From a virus: 39,575 nt of DNA. Shown piece by piece: positions 31,924 to 38,971 of this stretch. Every line of letters starts with the position of its first letter. The stretch's first letter is position 1. The position numbers and the translations under genes are program-made. The stretch is from the IMG/VR virus record IMGVR_UViG_3300042691_020395, positions 1 to 39,575 of that record, one strand, 5' to 3'. The notes below the pieces were generated by a model. That model saw nothing but the letters and a program-made list of their open reading frames with translations, was not told the DNA's origin and did no database searches.

Positions 31924-32833
31924 GCGTCGCCGCCTTCCGCTCGGCCGCGCGAGCCGCCCGCGCGTCCGCCATGATCTGCGCCAGCGACCGATACGTGCCG
32001 TTCGCCTTCGCCGCAGCTTCCTCGGCCGCGACCTCGGCCGCCACGCGCTTCTGCTCCTCGATGAACTCCGACGCCGGCCGGTAGCCGTCACGCACGGCCG
32101 GCTGCCGATACGCCGCCCACTCCGCATCGAGCCACGCCAGGAACCCCTGCGCCGGAGCCTCCGCGCCGTCGCGTTCGAGCTTCGCCGTGAGCGCCTGCGC
32201 GAACTTCACCACGTCCGACCCAACCGCCTTGCCGTTGCTGGCCTTGAGCGCCTTCACGGCCCACCCATCCGGGATGTCGAAGATCGGCCCCTCCCAGAAC
32301 ACGCGCCCGTTCGGGGCCTTGACCTGAGCGTGGGCGTAGGGATTTGGCCTCGATGCCCGCTCTGTGCGCGTCGGCGCATCAGCGCGCGCGTCTCTCTGTT
32401 CCGTAGGAACAGATGGAGATGGAGATGGTGATGGGGGATAACCGGTAGGTTTCGTCTCGGTTACCCTGTCGGTTCTTCCTTCGGTCGGTTGTTCGGTTGA
32501 CCGAGGACGCCCGCCCTTCTCGCCGTTCCTGCGTTTTGCCTCGTGATAACGCGCCTTGGCTTCGCGCTCACGCTCAACGCGCGCGTTCCGATACGTCCCG
32601 TCCGGCTGCAAAACGAACTTGCCCGACAGTTCCGCCCACACGCGTTTCGCGTCCGCTTTTGACGCCCGAATGATGCGAGACAGTGCCACCGGATCGGCGC
32701 CTGGCACACCTTCATGGCTGTTCCACTGATGCGCCAGCAGGTCGATATACGCCCCCTTCGCCTCAAGGCTGAGGGTCGCCGTGCCGGCGATCCAGTCGCC
32801 AGCGTAGAACGGGAAGGACGGGGGCTGCGCCAT
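31916..32833 (-). CDS. DUF1376-type replication protein, 305 aa
   Basis: ATG 32833 starts MAQPPSFPFYAGDWIAGTAT, and the following LSLEAKGAYIDLLAHQWNSH is the DUF1376 signature (P.fpfY..DW..LS..e.GaY..LL...W), found in YdaU-like phage replication initiators. The N-terminal ~100 residues would be a winged helix. A Pro/Ser/Thr-rich linker follows, then a helical C-terminus (QGFLAWLDAEWAAYRQPAVR, AEVAAEEAAAKANG) that could load DnaB. The adjacent DnaB gene supports an initiator/loader role. It is an alternative to the DnaC/O family. Confidence 0.78.
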   Translation of the reverse strand: MAQPPSFPFYAGDWIAGTATLSLEAKGAYIDLLAHQWNSHEGVPGADPVALSRIIRASKADAKRVWAELSGKFVLQPDGTYRNARVEREREAKARYHEAKRRNGEKGGRPRSTEQPTEGRTDRVTETKPTGYPPSPSPSPSVPTEQRDARADAPTRTERASRPNPYAHAQVKAPNGRVFWEGPIFDIPDGWAVKALKASNGKAVGSDVVKFAQALTAKLERDGAEAPAQGFLAWLDAEWAAYRQPAVRDGYRPASEFIEEQKRVAAEVAAEEAAAKANGTYRSLAQIMADARAARAAERKAATHG

Positions 32834-32835
32834 CG

Positions 32836-33006
32836 CTACGCCTGCCCTTCGCAGAGCGAGTCGATGATCGCCTTGCACTCGTGCTCGACCTGGCGCACCT
32901 TGCCGCGCAGTTCGATCAGCTCGCGCGTGCGGGCCAGCAGCAGCTTGCCCCGGTCGACGGGATTACGCGGAAGAACCGGGCCAACGCCCGGCAGCGTGTT
33001 CGGCAT
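32836..33006 (-). CDS. Small helical protein, 56 aa
   Basis: ATG 33006 (MPNTLPGVGPVLPRNPVDRG) follows GAGG at 5 nt. The remainder is one long helix (KLLLARTRELIELRGKVRQV, EHECKAIIDSLCEG) with heptad-like leucines, so dimerisation is likely. It is the first gene downstream of the TTGACA promoter at 33138-33110, so it opens the replication operon. Function unknown. Confidence 0.62.
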   Translation of the reverse strand: MPNTLPGVGPVLPRNPVDRGKLLLARTRELIELRGKVRQVEHECKAIIDSLCEGQA

Positions 33007-33105
33007 ATCCGCCTCTCTAGCGGCTCTCACATGAGAATCGACGGGAAGGACGGTGAGAAGTCGTCCGTTCGGGGGCTACCCTATCCCGTCGATGATTGTT
33101 CGCCC

Positions 33106-33123
33106 ACGTAGTAGATTCTACGT
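33106..33123. promoter_or_regulatory. Perfect inverted repeat at the replication promoter
   Basis: ACGTAG (33106-33111) and CTACGT (33118-33123) are perfect inverted arms around the 6-bp centre TAGATT. The left arm overlaps the -10 element of the minus-strand promoter. A dimeric regulator bound here would block transcription; which protein it is cannot be told from the sequence. Confidence 0.5.
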
Positions 33124-33138
33124 CCTGGCGAATGTCAA
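33110..33138 (-). promoter_or_regulatory. Sigma70-like promoter of the replication operon
   Basis: On the minus strand, -35 TTGACA (33138-33133, 6/6) is separated by 17 bp from -10 TCTACT (33115-33110, 4/6). Transcription would begin near 33103 and reach the 56-aa gene (ATG 33006), the DUF1376 protein and DnaB. The 138-bp gap 33007-33144 contains no gene. Confidence 0.7.
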
Positions 33139-33144
33139 GCCCTC

Positions 33145-33570
33145 TCACACCCACCCCACGACGCGCCAGACGTCGTTCTGTAGCCGCTCGACTTTCACGC
33201 CACACAGCCGCCCGCGATCGTCGCGCGCGTCCGCATCACCGCTCAGGCGCAGCGTGCCCTTCACTTCGATCTCCGCGTGCGTCTCAGGACTCACCGTGAC
33301 CACGTTGCTCGTCTCGTGCTTGCCCCCGGCCCCGCGACCCTTCATGTGGTGCCGCTCCACCCGCGTGGTGAGCCCGCCACGCTTCGACAGGAGCTTGCCC
33401 GTCACCCGGTCCCGCAATTCGTCGCGGGCGTCTACCAGGGCGTAGCAGCGCGCCTCTTCGGCATCCTTGGCGTTGTCGCGGACGTGCTTCTCTTCGGCGC
33501 GCGTGCGGCCGTTGACCGTCTTCGGGATCGGCGCGTAGCGCGGGAGGGCGCTGCTGTGCAGATGGCTCAT
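33145..33570 (-). CDS. HNH-type nuclease-like protein, 141 aa
   Basis: The core is VERHHMKGRG (H74, H75), then HETSNVV (N89) and SPETHAE (H98), the His-Asn-His order of a beta-beta-alpha metal nuclease. An N-terminal helical basic region (RTRAEEKHVRDNAKDAEEAR) may contact DNA. The C-terminal RLCGVKVERLQNDVWRVVGW is a small beta unit. Unlike the plus-strand HNH genes it is embedded in the early operon on the same strand, with ATGA coupling to the upstream J-domain gene, so it is more likely a DNA-processing enzyme than a recent homing insertion. Confidence 0.72.
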   Translation of the reverse strand: MSHLHSSALPRYAPIPKTVNGRTRAEEKHVRDNAKDAEEARCYALVDARDELRDRVTGKLLSKRGGLTTRVERHHMKGRGAGGKHETSNVVTVSPETHAEIEVKGTLRLSGDADARDDRGRLCGVKVERLQNDVWRVVGWV

Positions 33571-34172
33571 GACGCCGCCACCTCACGCAGCGCGGCGGTC
33601 TTTGCCTCGGTCAGTCGCGCCATCGCGTCGTGGCTGCCGCCCGCGTCCGGGTGCGCCGTCTTCGCCAGCCGCGTGAACGCCTCTTCGACCGCCGCGCGGG
33701 TCGAACTGCGCGAGATGCCGAAGACGATCCACCACTCGGACGGTGCGGCTTGCAGGCGCGGCGCGTAGCCGGCGAACGCCTGATCGAGCGTGCCCACGCC
33801 GTAGCGGTCGATGCGCCGGAGCGCGTCGATATGCTGCGCGATGGCCGCGATGTTGTCGGCCGTGCGCGTCCACGCGTCGCAGGCGAGACAGCGCGCCTGC
33901 CCCTTCAGCGTGAAGTAGACGGCCACGCCGGGATCGGCGGGCTCGCTCTGGCCCGAATACGGCAGGCCGTCGAGCCGCGTCTGCATGTTCGTCGACAGGA
34001 TCTCGTCACGGGCGCCAAGGCGGGCCAGTTCACCCGACAGGCGCGTGATCGCTCGGTGGACCGTCAGAGCTGCGCCGCCGGACTGGAACCGCGCACGCTG
34101 CCGCTGGTAGCTCGGCGTGCGCTTCCAGCCGGTCGGCCACGATAGCGGGTAGCGGGTGGCATCGTCGTTCAC
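33567..34172 (-). CDS. J-domain (DnaJ-like) phage protein, 201 aa
   Basis: The start is GTG 34172 (MNDDATRYPLSWPTGWKRTP), overlapping the upstream stop as GTGA. The N-terminal ~130 residues (ARFQSGGAALTVHRAITRLS, ILSTNMQTRLDGLPYSG, DPGVAVYFTLKGQARCLACD, IDRYGVGTLDQAFAGY) match a phage family known to precede a J domain. The C-terminus has the J-domain helices (WWIVFGISRSSTRAAVEEAF, TRLAKTAHPDAGGS) with the HPD tripeptide near residue 174, needed to stimulate DnaK. It could recruit host Hsp70 to phage replication complexes, as lambda P/DnaJ does, but by its own J domain. This is inference. Confidence 0.85.
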   Translation of the reverse strand: MNDDATRYPLSWPTGWKRTPSYQRQRARFQSGGAALTVHRAITRLSGELARLGARDEILSTNMQTRLDGLPYSGQSEPADPGVAVYFTLKGQARCLACDAWTRTADNIAAIAQHIDALRRIDRYGVGTLDQAFAGYAPRLQAAPSEWWIVFGISRSSTRAAVEEAFTRLAKTAHPDAGGSHDAMARLTEAKTAALREVAAS

Positions 34173-34681
34173 GCGGCCTCTTTTCTGGCGGCGCGTGCCG
34201 CCTTCTTCGCGGCGGCCTCTTTTGCGCGCCGGTACTCATCCGGACTCTGGAGCACGACGCCATCCTGCTCGGCTGCCGCTTCCAGCACCCACTCGATCAA
34301 CTGGCAGAACTTGCCCACGCTGAGCTTCGCCGTGCTCGTCTCAGCCGGGAAGAGCAGCACCTCACCCGTGACCGGATGCGGCACTTCGAGGTAGCCGAAC
34401 ACTTCCCCGAGCCCGAACAGCTTGAGCGCGCCGATCCGCCACCCCGGCTTGTGCAGCAGCCACTCGTTGCAGAGCGCGTGATAGGCGCGATTCTGGCGCC
34501 CGCTGCGCTGCGCCTGGAACTCGTAGAACTGGCCGACGATATGCTCACCGCACTGGCGGAACAGCCGCCGCAGGTAGCCACGCGCCTGTGCGAGATGCAC
34601 GAAGGACACGCGGCCGTCTTCGGTCAGCCGCATTGAGAACTCCGGCACGTCCGTCTGGCCCTTCGGGGCTGGAATGCTCAT
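34169..34681 (-). CDS. NinB-like recombination mediator (Orf family), 170 aa
   Basis: The pattern QAQRSGRQNRAYHALCNEWL, then STAKLSVGKFCQLIEWVLEA and QSPDEYRRAKEA, fits the lambda NinB/Orf fold: basic helix, then '..STaKL....F...ie......A.e.g......p.ey'. NinB proteins bind single-stranded DNA and help recombination. The C-terminus is a poly-basic Ala/Lys helix (KEAAAKKAARAARKEAA). It lies between the methyltransferase and the J-domain gene, both overlapping as ATGA or GTGA, in a recombination/replication region. Confidence 0.72.
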   Translation of the reverse strand: MSIPAPKGQTDVPEFSMRLTEDGRVSFVHLAQARGYLRRLFRQCGEHIVGQFYEFQAQRSGRQNRAYHALCNEWLLHKPGWRIGALKLFGLGEVFGYLEVPHPVTGEVLLFPAETSTAKLSVGKFCQLIEWVLEAAAEQDGVVLQSPDEYRRAKEAAAKKAARAARKEAA

Positions 34682-35427
34682 GCGCTCGCACCCATCGGGA
34701 GAACGCCTTGCGCCAAACGCTTCGCGGCAACCTCGCAGTAACGTTCATCCCGCTCGATACCGATGGCCCGGCGTCCGATCCGCTTCGCCGCCGCAAGCGT
34801 TGTGCCGCTGCCCATGAACGGGTCGAGAATCGTCTCGCCGTCGTCGCTAAATAGGCTGACCAACGACAGCATCAACGCCTCCGGCTTCTGCGTGGTATGT
34901 AGCCTCGGATCGTTGCCTCCACGGTTGAGCACGATCGGCACGGACCACACCGCGTGAGACCCGCCGCCGTTCCAGCGCTTCTTGCCTTTCGGGTGGCAGA
35001 TGGTGATGGCCTCGAAGCCAGCCGCAGGGCGGTCGCCCGTGAACTGCGGCGTTGCACCGACCTTCACCCATGCGCCTGTTCGGCAGTAGTCCAGCCCGGT
35101 CTGCGTCAACCGATCACGCCACAAATGCGAGGACTCCACGTCCGAAAACACCAACACCCAACGCCTAACGAGGTGATGCACGTTGCGCGCAACTTCGATG
35201 CGCAGCGCTTCCGTCATGGCCTCAAAGCCAAAGTCGGCGGCCCTCGAGAAACTTGCCGCGTGCCCGTCGGCTGCGAGCACGCGAGCGCCTGCGCGGCTCT
35301 TCGCGTGGACGTGCTCCGAATACGGCGGGTCCGTGATGACGTGCTCCACGGGGCCGAGCGTCGGCAGCACCTCCCGGCAATCCCCGTGGTAAATGGTCAC
35401 GCCCGCGTCGTCGTAGTAAGGCCGCAT
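34678..35427 (-). CDS. DNA methyltransferase (N4-cytosine/N6-adenine type), 249 aa
   Basis: ATG 35427 (MRPYYDDAGVTIYHGDC) overlaps the upstream stop as TGATG. Motif IV DPPY is at residues 33-36. The SAM-binding motif DPFMGSGTT is at 202-210, followed by GIERDERY. The order DPPY then FxGxGT is the beta-class arrangement. A target-recognition region lies between (about 95-180, HTTQKPEALM near 186 is a typical element before the GSGTT). No restriction enzyme is found next to it, so it probably protects phage DNA or changes regulation. Target sequence unknown. Confidence 0.9.
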   Translation of the reverse strand: MRPYYDDAGVTIYHGDCREVLPTLGPVEHVITDPPYSEHVHAKSRAGARVLAADGHAASFSRAADFGFEAMTEALRIEVARNVHHLVRRWVLVFSDVESSHLWRDRLTQTGLDYCRTGAWVKVGATPQFTGDRPAAGFEAITICHPKGKKRWNGGGSHAVWSVPIVLNRGGNDPRLHTTQKPEALMLSLVSLFSDDGETILDPFMGSGTTLAAAKRIGRRAIGIERDERYCEVAAKRLAQGVLPMGASA

Positions 35428-35630
35428 CACACCGTCTCCCGCGCGCCGGCAATCGCCCGCTGGGCCACGATCCGCGCCTCACGCGCCGCGACGATCTCAG
35501 CATCGGCCCGCGCCTGCTGCGCCTCGGCAATGCGCCGCCGCTCCTTCGCCAGCAGCGCCTCGAACCGCGCACGACGCGCCGACAGGTCCGCATCCACCAC
35601 CGTGGCCCGGAAGTGCTCGGCGCGCGTCAT
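35427..35630 (-). CDS. Small basic coiled-coil protein, 67 aa
   Basis: After MTRAEHFRATVVDADLSARR comes a continuous Ala/Arg/Glu helix (FEALLAKERRRIAEAQQARA, EIVAAREARIVAQRAIAG). It is probably a coiled-coil dimer. Starts and stops overlap both neighbours (ATGA upstream, TGATG downstream). Function unknown; it could be a methyltransferase accessory. Confidence 0.6.
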   Translation of the reverse strand: MTRAEHFRATVVDADLSARRARFEALLAKERRRIAEAQQARADAEIVAAREARIVAQRAIAGARETV

Positions 35631-36088
35631 CGCCCCGCCTCACGCGCGAGCCCAGCCGCAGCCATCGCCTTGCCGCGATCGCACTTGTCGCAGGCCATGC
35701 GGAAGTCGCGCGTAGGGTCGCTGTTGAACGTCACGTCGATGGCGCCCGTGTCCTCGCACTCGCGGCACTCTGGCGCCTTCGCCCAAGACTCACACCGGGC
35801 GGTCTTCGGCATCGGCTTGCCGTTGAAGAACCCGAGCCGCTTGGTGCAGCACGTGTTCAGCGACGGAACGACCGCATCACGATCGTTCCCGTGCGCGCAC
35901 GATCCGCAGTTCTCTGCCAGTCTGGCCCGCAGCGCCACGACGATATGCGCGGCGATGGACTCATCGCAGTCCGCGCACCGATGCCGAGAGCCGCCCGCCT
36001 CGATGCGGAAGGCGTCGCACGCCTCGATGCCGCCCGCGCCCAACAGGAGCGCCTCCCGATTCATCTGATAGCCGATGTCTGCACCCAT
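35627..36088 (-). CDS. Cys-rich (zinc-binding-like) protein, 153 aa
   Basis: ATG 36088 (MGADIGYQMNREALLLGAGG) follows GAGGTG. Cys pairs occur throughout: CADC (about 48), CGSC (71), CCTKR (90), ARCESW (107), ECRECEDTG (116) and CDKCDRG (140). This CxxC-rich layout suggests at least two metal sites, in a protein resembling a DnaJ-type or Zn-ribbon module, but the motif spacing does not match a named family. It is directly downstream of recT, so a role in recombination is possible. Function unknown. Confidence 0.62.
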   Translation of the reverse strand: MGADIGYQMNREALLLGAGGIEACDAFRIEAGGSRHRCADCDESIAAHIVVALRARLAENCGSCAHGNDRDAVVPSLNTCCTKRLGFFNGKPMPKTARCESWAKAPECRECEDTGAIDVTFNSDPTRDFRMACDKCDRGKAMAAAGLAREAGR

Positions 36089-36096
36089 GACGCACC

Positions 36097-36975
36097 TCAG
36101 AACGGAATGTCGGCCGCGTTGATGGCCGGAGCGCCGGCCGGCGTGACCGTCTCGGCCTCGATGACGCCCACACGGGCGATCTCCTGCAGCGTCGGGCCGT
36201 ACTTCCCCTCCGTGATGCGGGGCGCCACCGGCTCGCCGTGCTGGCACAGCTCCGCGCACAGCGTGTGCAGCGACTCCTGAATCGTGTAGGCCACGCGCCC
36301 ATCGACGAAGGTGATCTGCGAGCGGAAGATGCCCGCCCGGCTCGTCTCGGCGCGCTGGATCTCCGCGATGCGGCACTGGCCATCCTGCGGCAGTTCCTCG
36401 AGCGGGCGGATGATCTCAGGCGCCGGCTTCGCGCTGGCCCCGCTGCTCGCCTGATCCATCTCGTCGGGCGTGTAGAGCCCGGAGAGCTGATGTGGGAACG
36501 CCTTGCGAAGCGCCAGCGCCTCGGCGCACTTCGCCAGCATCGTGGCCGGCATCTTCTGCCACATCGGACCACCGGCCTGGTATTCGCTCCACCGCGCCAC
36601 GCCGGGGAAGCCGTGATCGCAGCCCTTCCGGTAGACGATGACGCGCGCGGCGGCCGGGTTCTCCTTAGAGAGCCACACATCCCGCCAGACGCCATCCTCC
36701 CCGCACCACGCGAGATCCTGCCCGTTCAGCTCGCCGGTGCGCTCGGCCACCACGCGGAAGCCGTCGATCGACACCTGCACGGAGCCCTTGCCCCCGCGCT
36801 TGATGAAGTAGATCTGCCGCGCGAAGGCGTCAAGGCCGGTCCGCGCGCACTGCGCGAGGAATAGCGCTAGTTCGTCATTGGTGGCACCGACCGCGATCGT
36901 CCGCTTGATCAGCTCCACCTGTTCGGGCGTCATCGCGCCGCCGGTATGCGGCGCCGTCACGAGTGCGGAAGTCAT
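36097..36975 (-). CDS. RecT/Bet-family single-strand annealing recombinase, 292 aa
   Basis: The start ATG 36975 ([19 protein letters not shown]) overlaps the upstream stop as ATGA. Motifs typical of the Bet/RecT superfamily: [59 protein letters not shown] and [20 protein letters not shown], then [18 protein letters not shown]. Length is close to Bet (261). The final ~100 residues are an extra C-terminal segment ([27 protein letters not shown]). A partner exonuclease gene is not apparent next to it. It anneals complementary strands for phage recombination. Confidence 0.9.
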   Translation of the reverse strand: MTSALVTAPHTGGAMTPEQVELIKRTIAVGATNDELALFLAQCARTGLDAFARQIYFIKRGGKGSVQVSIDGFRVVAERTGELNGQDLAWCGEDGVWRDVWLSKENPAAARVIVYRKGCDHGFPGVARWSEYQAGGPMWQKMPATMLAKCAEALALRKAFPHQLSGLYTPDEMDQASSGASAKPAPEIIRPLEELPQDGQCRIAEIQRAETSRAGIFRSQITFVDGRVAYTIQESLHTLCAELCQHGEPVAPRITEGKYGPTLQEIARVGVIEAETVTPAGAPAINAADIPF

Positions 36976-37205
36976 CGCTGGTCCCACAGTCTGGCGACGA
37001 GCCCCTGCGGGTCGTCGGCCTGCGTCTTGAACTGGTCGGGATACTTGGCGCGGAGTCGCGCCATCACGTCGTTGAGCGCGGCGAACGTCTCGCCGTAGCT
37101 CAGTTCGCGCACCGGCTCGGCGGCCGTGCTCCGGCCCGCGTTGCCGCTCACGGTGTCGTTATCGAAGTCGTTGTCGGGAAGCCCCGTGACGCTGCGAGTC
37201 GCCAT
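36972..37205 (-). CDS. Small hypothetical protein, 77 aa
   Basis: ATG 37205 ([20 protein letters not shown]), in TGATG overlap with the upstream stop, is preferred over the GTG three bases earlier. A disordered acidic N-terminus is followed by a helix ([20 protein letters not shown]). It precedes recT, so might assist recombination. Function unknown. Confidence 0.58.
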   Translation of the reverse strand: MATRSVTGLPDNDFDNDTVSGNAGRSTAAEPVRELSYGETFAALNDVMARLRAKYPDQFKTQADDPQGLVARLWDQR

Positions 37206-37435
37206 CACTTCGCCTCTTTCTTCAGCTTCGCGATGTCGGGCCGTAGGCCGCGCAGCGTGGCCGGAATCTGCACGAAGTTGGAGCAGTGCAGCAGCTTGTT
37301 CAGGCGCTTCAGCTCGTCGCGGATGTCCATCAGCACGGCCAGCGAACCCCTCTGGTAGTACTGGGGGACCATGAAATGGTTGCTGTCGGTGCGCGTGCGC
37401 CAGCTCGCGTCCTTGTTGCGCGTGTCGATCGCCAT
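37205..37435 (-). CDS. Small hypothetical protein, 76 aa
   Basis: ATG 37435 (MAIDTRNKDASWRTRTDSNH) overlaps the upstream stop as TGATG. The rest is helical and basic (LAVLMDIRDELKRLNKLLHC, LRGLRPDIAKLKKEAK). Probably a small DNA- or RNA-binding or helical adaptor protein. Function unknown. Confidence 0.58.
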   Translation of the reverse strand: MAIDTRNKDASWRTRTDSNHFMVPQYYQRGSLAVLMDIRDELKRLNKLLHCSNFVQIPATLRGLRPDIAKLKKEAK

Positions 37436-37779
37436 CACCAGCCCCCCTTCGCGATCCGAATGGCCCGCTGCTCAGCGTCGTAGCGCATCAGGGCGATGCA
37501 CTGCTCGCGGCCCTTCGCGTCGAGCGCGTCGTCGAGCTTCCGCGCCGCCCGCAGGCCGGCCAGCATCTTGTCGATGACCGCATCCCGCGCCAGCGGCGAG
37601 GCGTCCACGATGGCCGGCATGAAGGACAGCGCGACGTAATACGCCTCGATGCGCTCCTGCGTCAGCCAGGATTCGTCAGGCTCCGGCGCCGGGAAGTCGA
37701 TCACGTTGGCACCCTTCTGCGCCGCGTCGCGGCACGCCCCCAAAAACTCGCCGAATCCCATTCGTGCTACGGTGGTCAT
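37435..37779 (-). CDS. Hypothetical protein, 114 aa
   Basis: MTTVARMGFGEFLGACRDAA opens the protein, followed by VIDFPAPEPDESWLTQERIE and a helical remainder (YYVALSFMPAIVDASPLARD, AVIDKMLAGLRAARKLDDAL). GGAGG lies about 9 nt before ATG 37779. It is acidic and helical with no known motif. It is the first of four coupled genes leading to recT. Confidence 0.6.
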   Translation of the reverse strand: MTTVARMGFGEFLGACRDAAQKGANVIDFPAPEPDESWLTQERIEAYYVALSFMPAIVDASPLARDAVIDKMLAGLRAARKLDDALDAKGREQCIALMRYDAEQRAIRIAKGGW

Positions 37780-37821
37780 GTCTGGCCGCCTCCACTGCGG
37801 CTGGTTGGCCCCGGTCCGGTC

Positions 37822-38262
37822 TCAGAAGCCGGCCGGGGCTTGCGTTTTCCTCGCCAGCCGCCACGCTGTCGAGCGCGTCTTCGACGAAGCCAATCCACAC
37901 TCGCGACACGGGCTTCGAAACCTCGTCGCGTACTTCTTTGCGAACATCGACTCACTCAGAAGGCGCTGGCATTTGCCGCACCAACGCTGGGTCCAGGGAT
38001 CGCCGCCCATGGACCGAACGCGCATCTTTCGGTGGATCTCGTTGTGGTAAGCCGCCGAGGGACACACCAGAAGGTTTTCGTTCCGGTTGTCCGCTCTGTT
38101 CCCGTTGATGTGGTGCACCTGGGCGCCCGCAGGCAACAGACGCCCCATCGCCTTTTCAGCAACAAGGACATGCTGGCGGCGCTGTTCCCCTTCTACGGAA
38201 ACCCACACATAGCCTTGGTGGTCCGTGTCGCCTTCGCCGTTTGCTCTACGCTTCATCGCCAT
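37822..38262 (-). CDS. HNH endonuclease with zinc-finger-like C-terminus, 146 aa
   Basis: Starts MAMKRRANGEGDTDHQGYVW (ATG 38262; an alternative ATG at 38256 is in frame). The HNH_3 core is HVLVAEKAMGRLLPAGAQVH, HHINGNRADNRNENLLV (50-66) and CPSAAYHNEIHRKM, with the usual LP.G..VHHINGN.xDNR.ENL signature. C95-x2-C98 and C119-x2-C122 form a probable zinc ribbon used for DNA contact. Unlike the antisense HNH genes it is in the early operon on the sense strand. It is probably a homing-type endonuclease. Confidence 0.88.
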   Translation of the reverse strand: MAMKRRANGEGDTDHQGYVWVSVEGEQRRQHVLVAEKAMGRLLPAGAQVHHINGNRADNRNENLLVCPSAAYHNEIHRKMRVRSMGGDPWTQRWCGKCQRLLSESMFAKKYATRFRSPCRECGLASSKTRSTAWRLARKTQAPAGF

Positions 38263-38268
38263 CTGGCT

Positions 38269-38427
38269 CTACGAACGCGGGTCCGCGTCTGCCACCGCGA
38301 TCAGGGCTTCCCCGATCGCCTTCGCTTCTTCCGGCGTCAGGAACGTCTGGCGCCCATCCCGTAGGGTCAACATCACATGCCGCCCCACGCGCTTGACGAG
38401 CGTGTGCGTCGTCGGTCGCAGTTCCAT
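38269..38427 (-). CDS. Small hypothetical protein, 52 aa
   Basis: From ATG 38427 (GGAGG 8 nt upstream) to TAG 38271-38269. It reads MELRPTTHTLVKRVGRHVML, then TLRDGRQTFLTPEEAKAIGE. The beta-hairpin-like first half and the 'LTPEEA..IG.AL' helix suggest a tiny folded domain. It begins directly after the preceding stop (TAGATG). Function unknown; position in the first transcribed cassette suggests a host-takeover role. Confidence 0.6.
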   Translation of the reverse strand: MELRPTTHTLVKRVGRHVMLTLRDGRQTFLTPEEAKAIGEALIAVADADPRS

Positions 38428-38571
38428 CTACCGGCCCTCCCGATTCGCCTGCTGGAACGCGCGCAGCCGCGCATCCTCGCTGGCCGCCTCGATGTCGCAG
38501 GCCCTTGCACCGGCCGCCACGAGGGCCGTCAGCATCAGCACCAGGAACGCCCACTGGAATGCGGCGCGCAT
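38428..38571 (-). CDS. Very small signal-anchor membrane protein, 47 aa
   Basis: From ATG 38571 to TAG 38430-38428. MRAAFQWAFLVLMLTALVAA is a strongly hydrophobic N-terminal segment, followed by GARACDIEAASEDARLRAFQ and a basic tail. The segment is either a cleavable signal or a membrane anchor. It starts immediately after the 33-aa gene (TAGATG). Confidence 0.6.
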   Translation of the reverse strand: MRAAFQWAFLVLMLTALVAAGARACDIEAASEDARLRAFQQANREGR

Positions 38572-38673
38572 CTACCACCAGCCCTTCATGCGGCCCGCGA
38601 TGGCCGCCAGCATCAGCTGTCCGAACGCCAGCCACAGCCCCGACTGCAGCGCCGTGTATCGCCTCTCGCTCAT
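38572..38673 (-). CDS. Very small membrane peptide, 33 aa
   Basis: From ATG 38673 (overlapping the upstream stop as ATGA) to TAG 38574-38572. It reads MSERRYTALQSGLWLAFGQL, then MLAAIAGRMKGWW. A basic head and one hydrophobic helix with aromatic ends indicate a single-pass membrane peptide. Its length alone would normally make it doubtful; the coupled context raises confidence. Confidence 0.52.
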   Translation of the reverse strand: MSERRYTALQSGLWLAFGQLMLAAIAGRMKGWW

Positions 38674-38849
38674 GCCGTCCTCCGTGCCGCGCGCTTCCGC
38701 GCCTTCGCGTCTCGCGCGGCCTGCAGGTTACGCCGCGACGCCGCTGCACGCGCGGGGCTCTTCGTCGCGCCCGCCTTGCGCGCCATCTCCGAGACGACGG
38801 CACGCGCAAGTGCAATCAGCGCGGGAGTTGGTTTCTCCGGAAGGTCCAT
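38670..38849 (-). CDS. Small basic protein, 59 aa, first gene of the early transcript
   Basis: ATG 38849 (MDLPEKPTPALIALARAVVS) begins 7 nt after a -10 element, and there is no Shine-Dalgarno sequence. The second half is very basic (SPARAAASRRNLQAARDAKA, RKRAARRTA), consistent with nucleic-acid binding. A GTG at 38858 is an upstream alternative but would lie inside the promoter. It is the first minus-strand gene beyond the divergent region. Confidence 0.6.
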   Translation of the reverse strand: MDLPEKPTPALIALARAVVSEMARKAGATKSPARAAASRRNLQAARDAKARKRAARRTA

Positions 38850-38856
38850 ACGCCAC

Positions 38857-38885
38857 ACTCTAGCGCGCTACATTCACAGCGTCAA
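38857..38885 (-). promoter_or_regulatory. Sigma70-like promoter of the early minus-strand operon
   Basis: On the minus strand: -35 TTGACG (38885-38880, 5/6), 17-bp spacer, -10 TAGAGT (38862-38857, 4/6). The expected start of transcription, near 38850, is immediately next to ATG 38849, giving a leaderless or nearly leaderless message. Confidence 0.68.
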
Positions 38886-38954
38886 CAACTTTCTTTTTAG
38901 GAACCTAGGCGCACCACTCGCCACGCATAGCCAAAACCCAAACGCGCCTAGTCT

Positions 38955-38970
38955 GCGTGGTATACTACGC
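38955..38970 (+). promoter_or_regulatory. Extended -10 promoter inside a near-perfect 16-bp palindrome
   Basis: GCGTGGTATACTACGC (38955-38970) is palindromic apart from one mismatched pair, with centre GTATAC. On the plus strand, TGGTATACT is an extended -10 (TATACT at 38961-38966, 5/6), ending 5 nt before ATG 38972 of the HNH gene. No Shine-Dalgarno sequence separates them. The palindrome may be an operator for the divergent region (38850-38971), which otherwise holds only the minus-strand promoter. Confidence 0.5.
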
Positions 38971-38971
38971 C

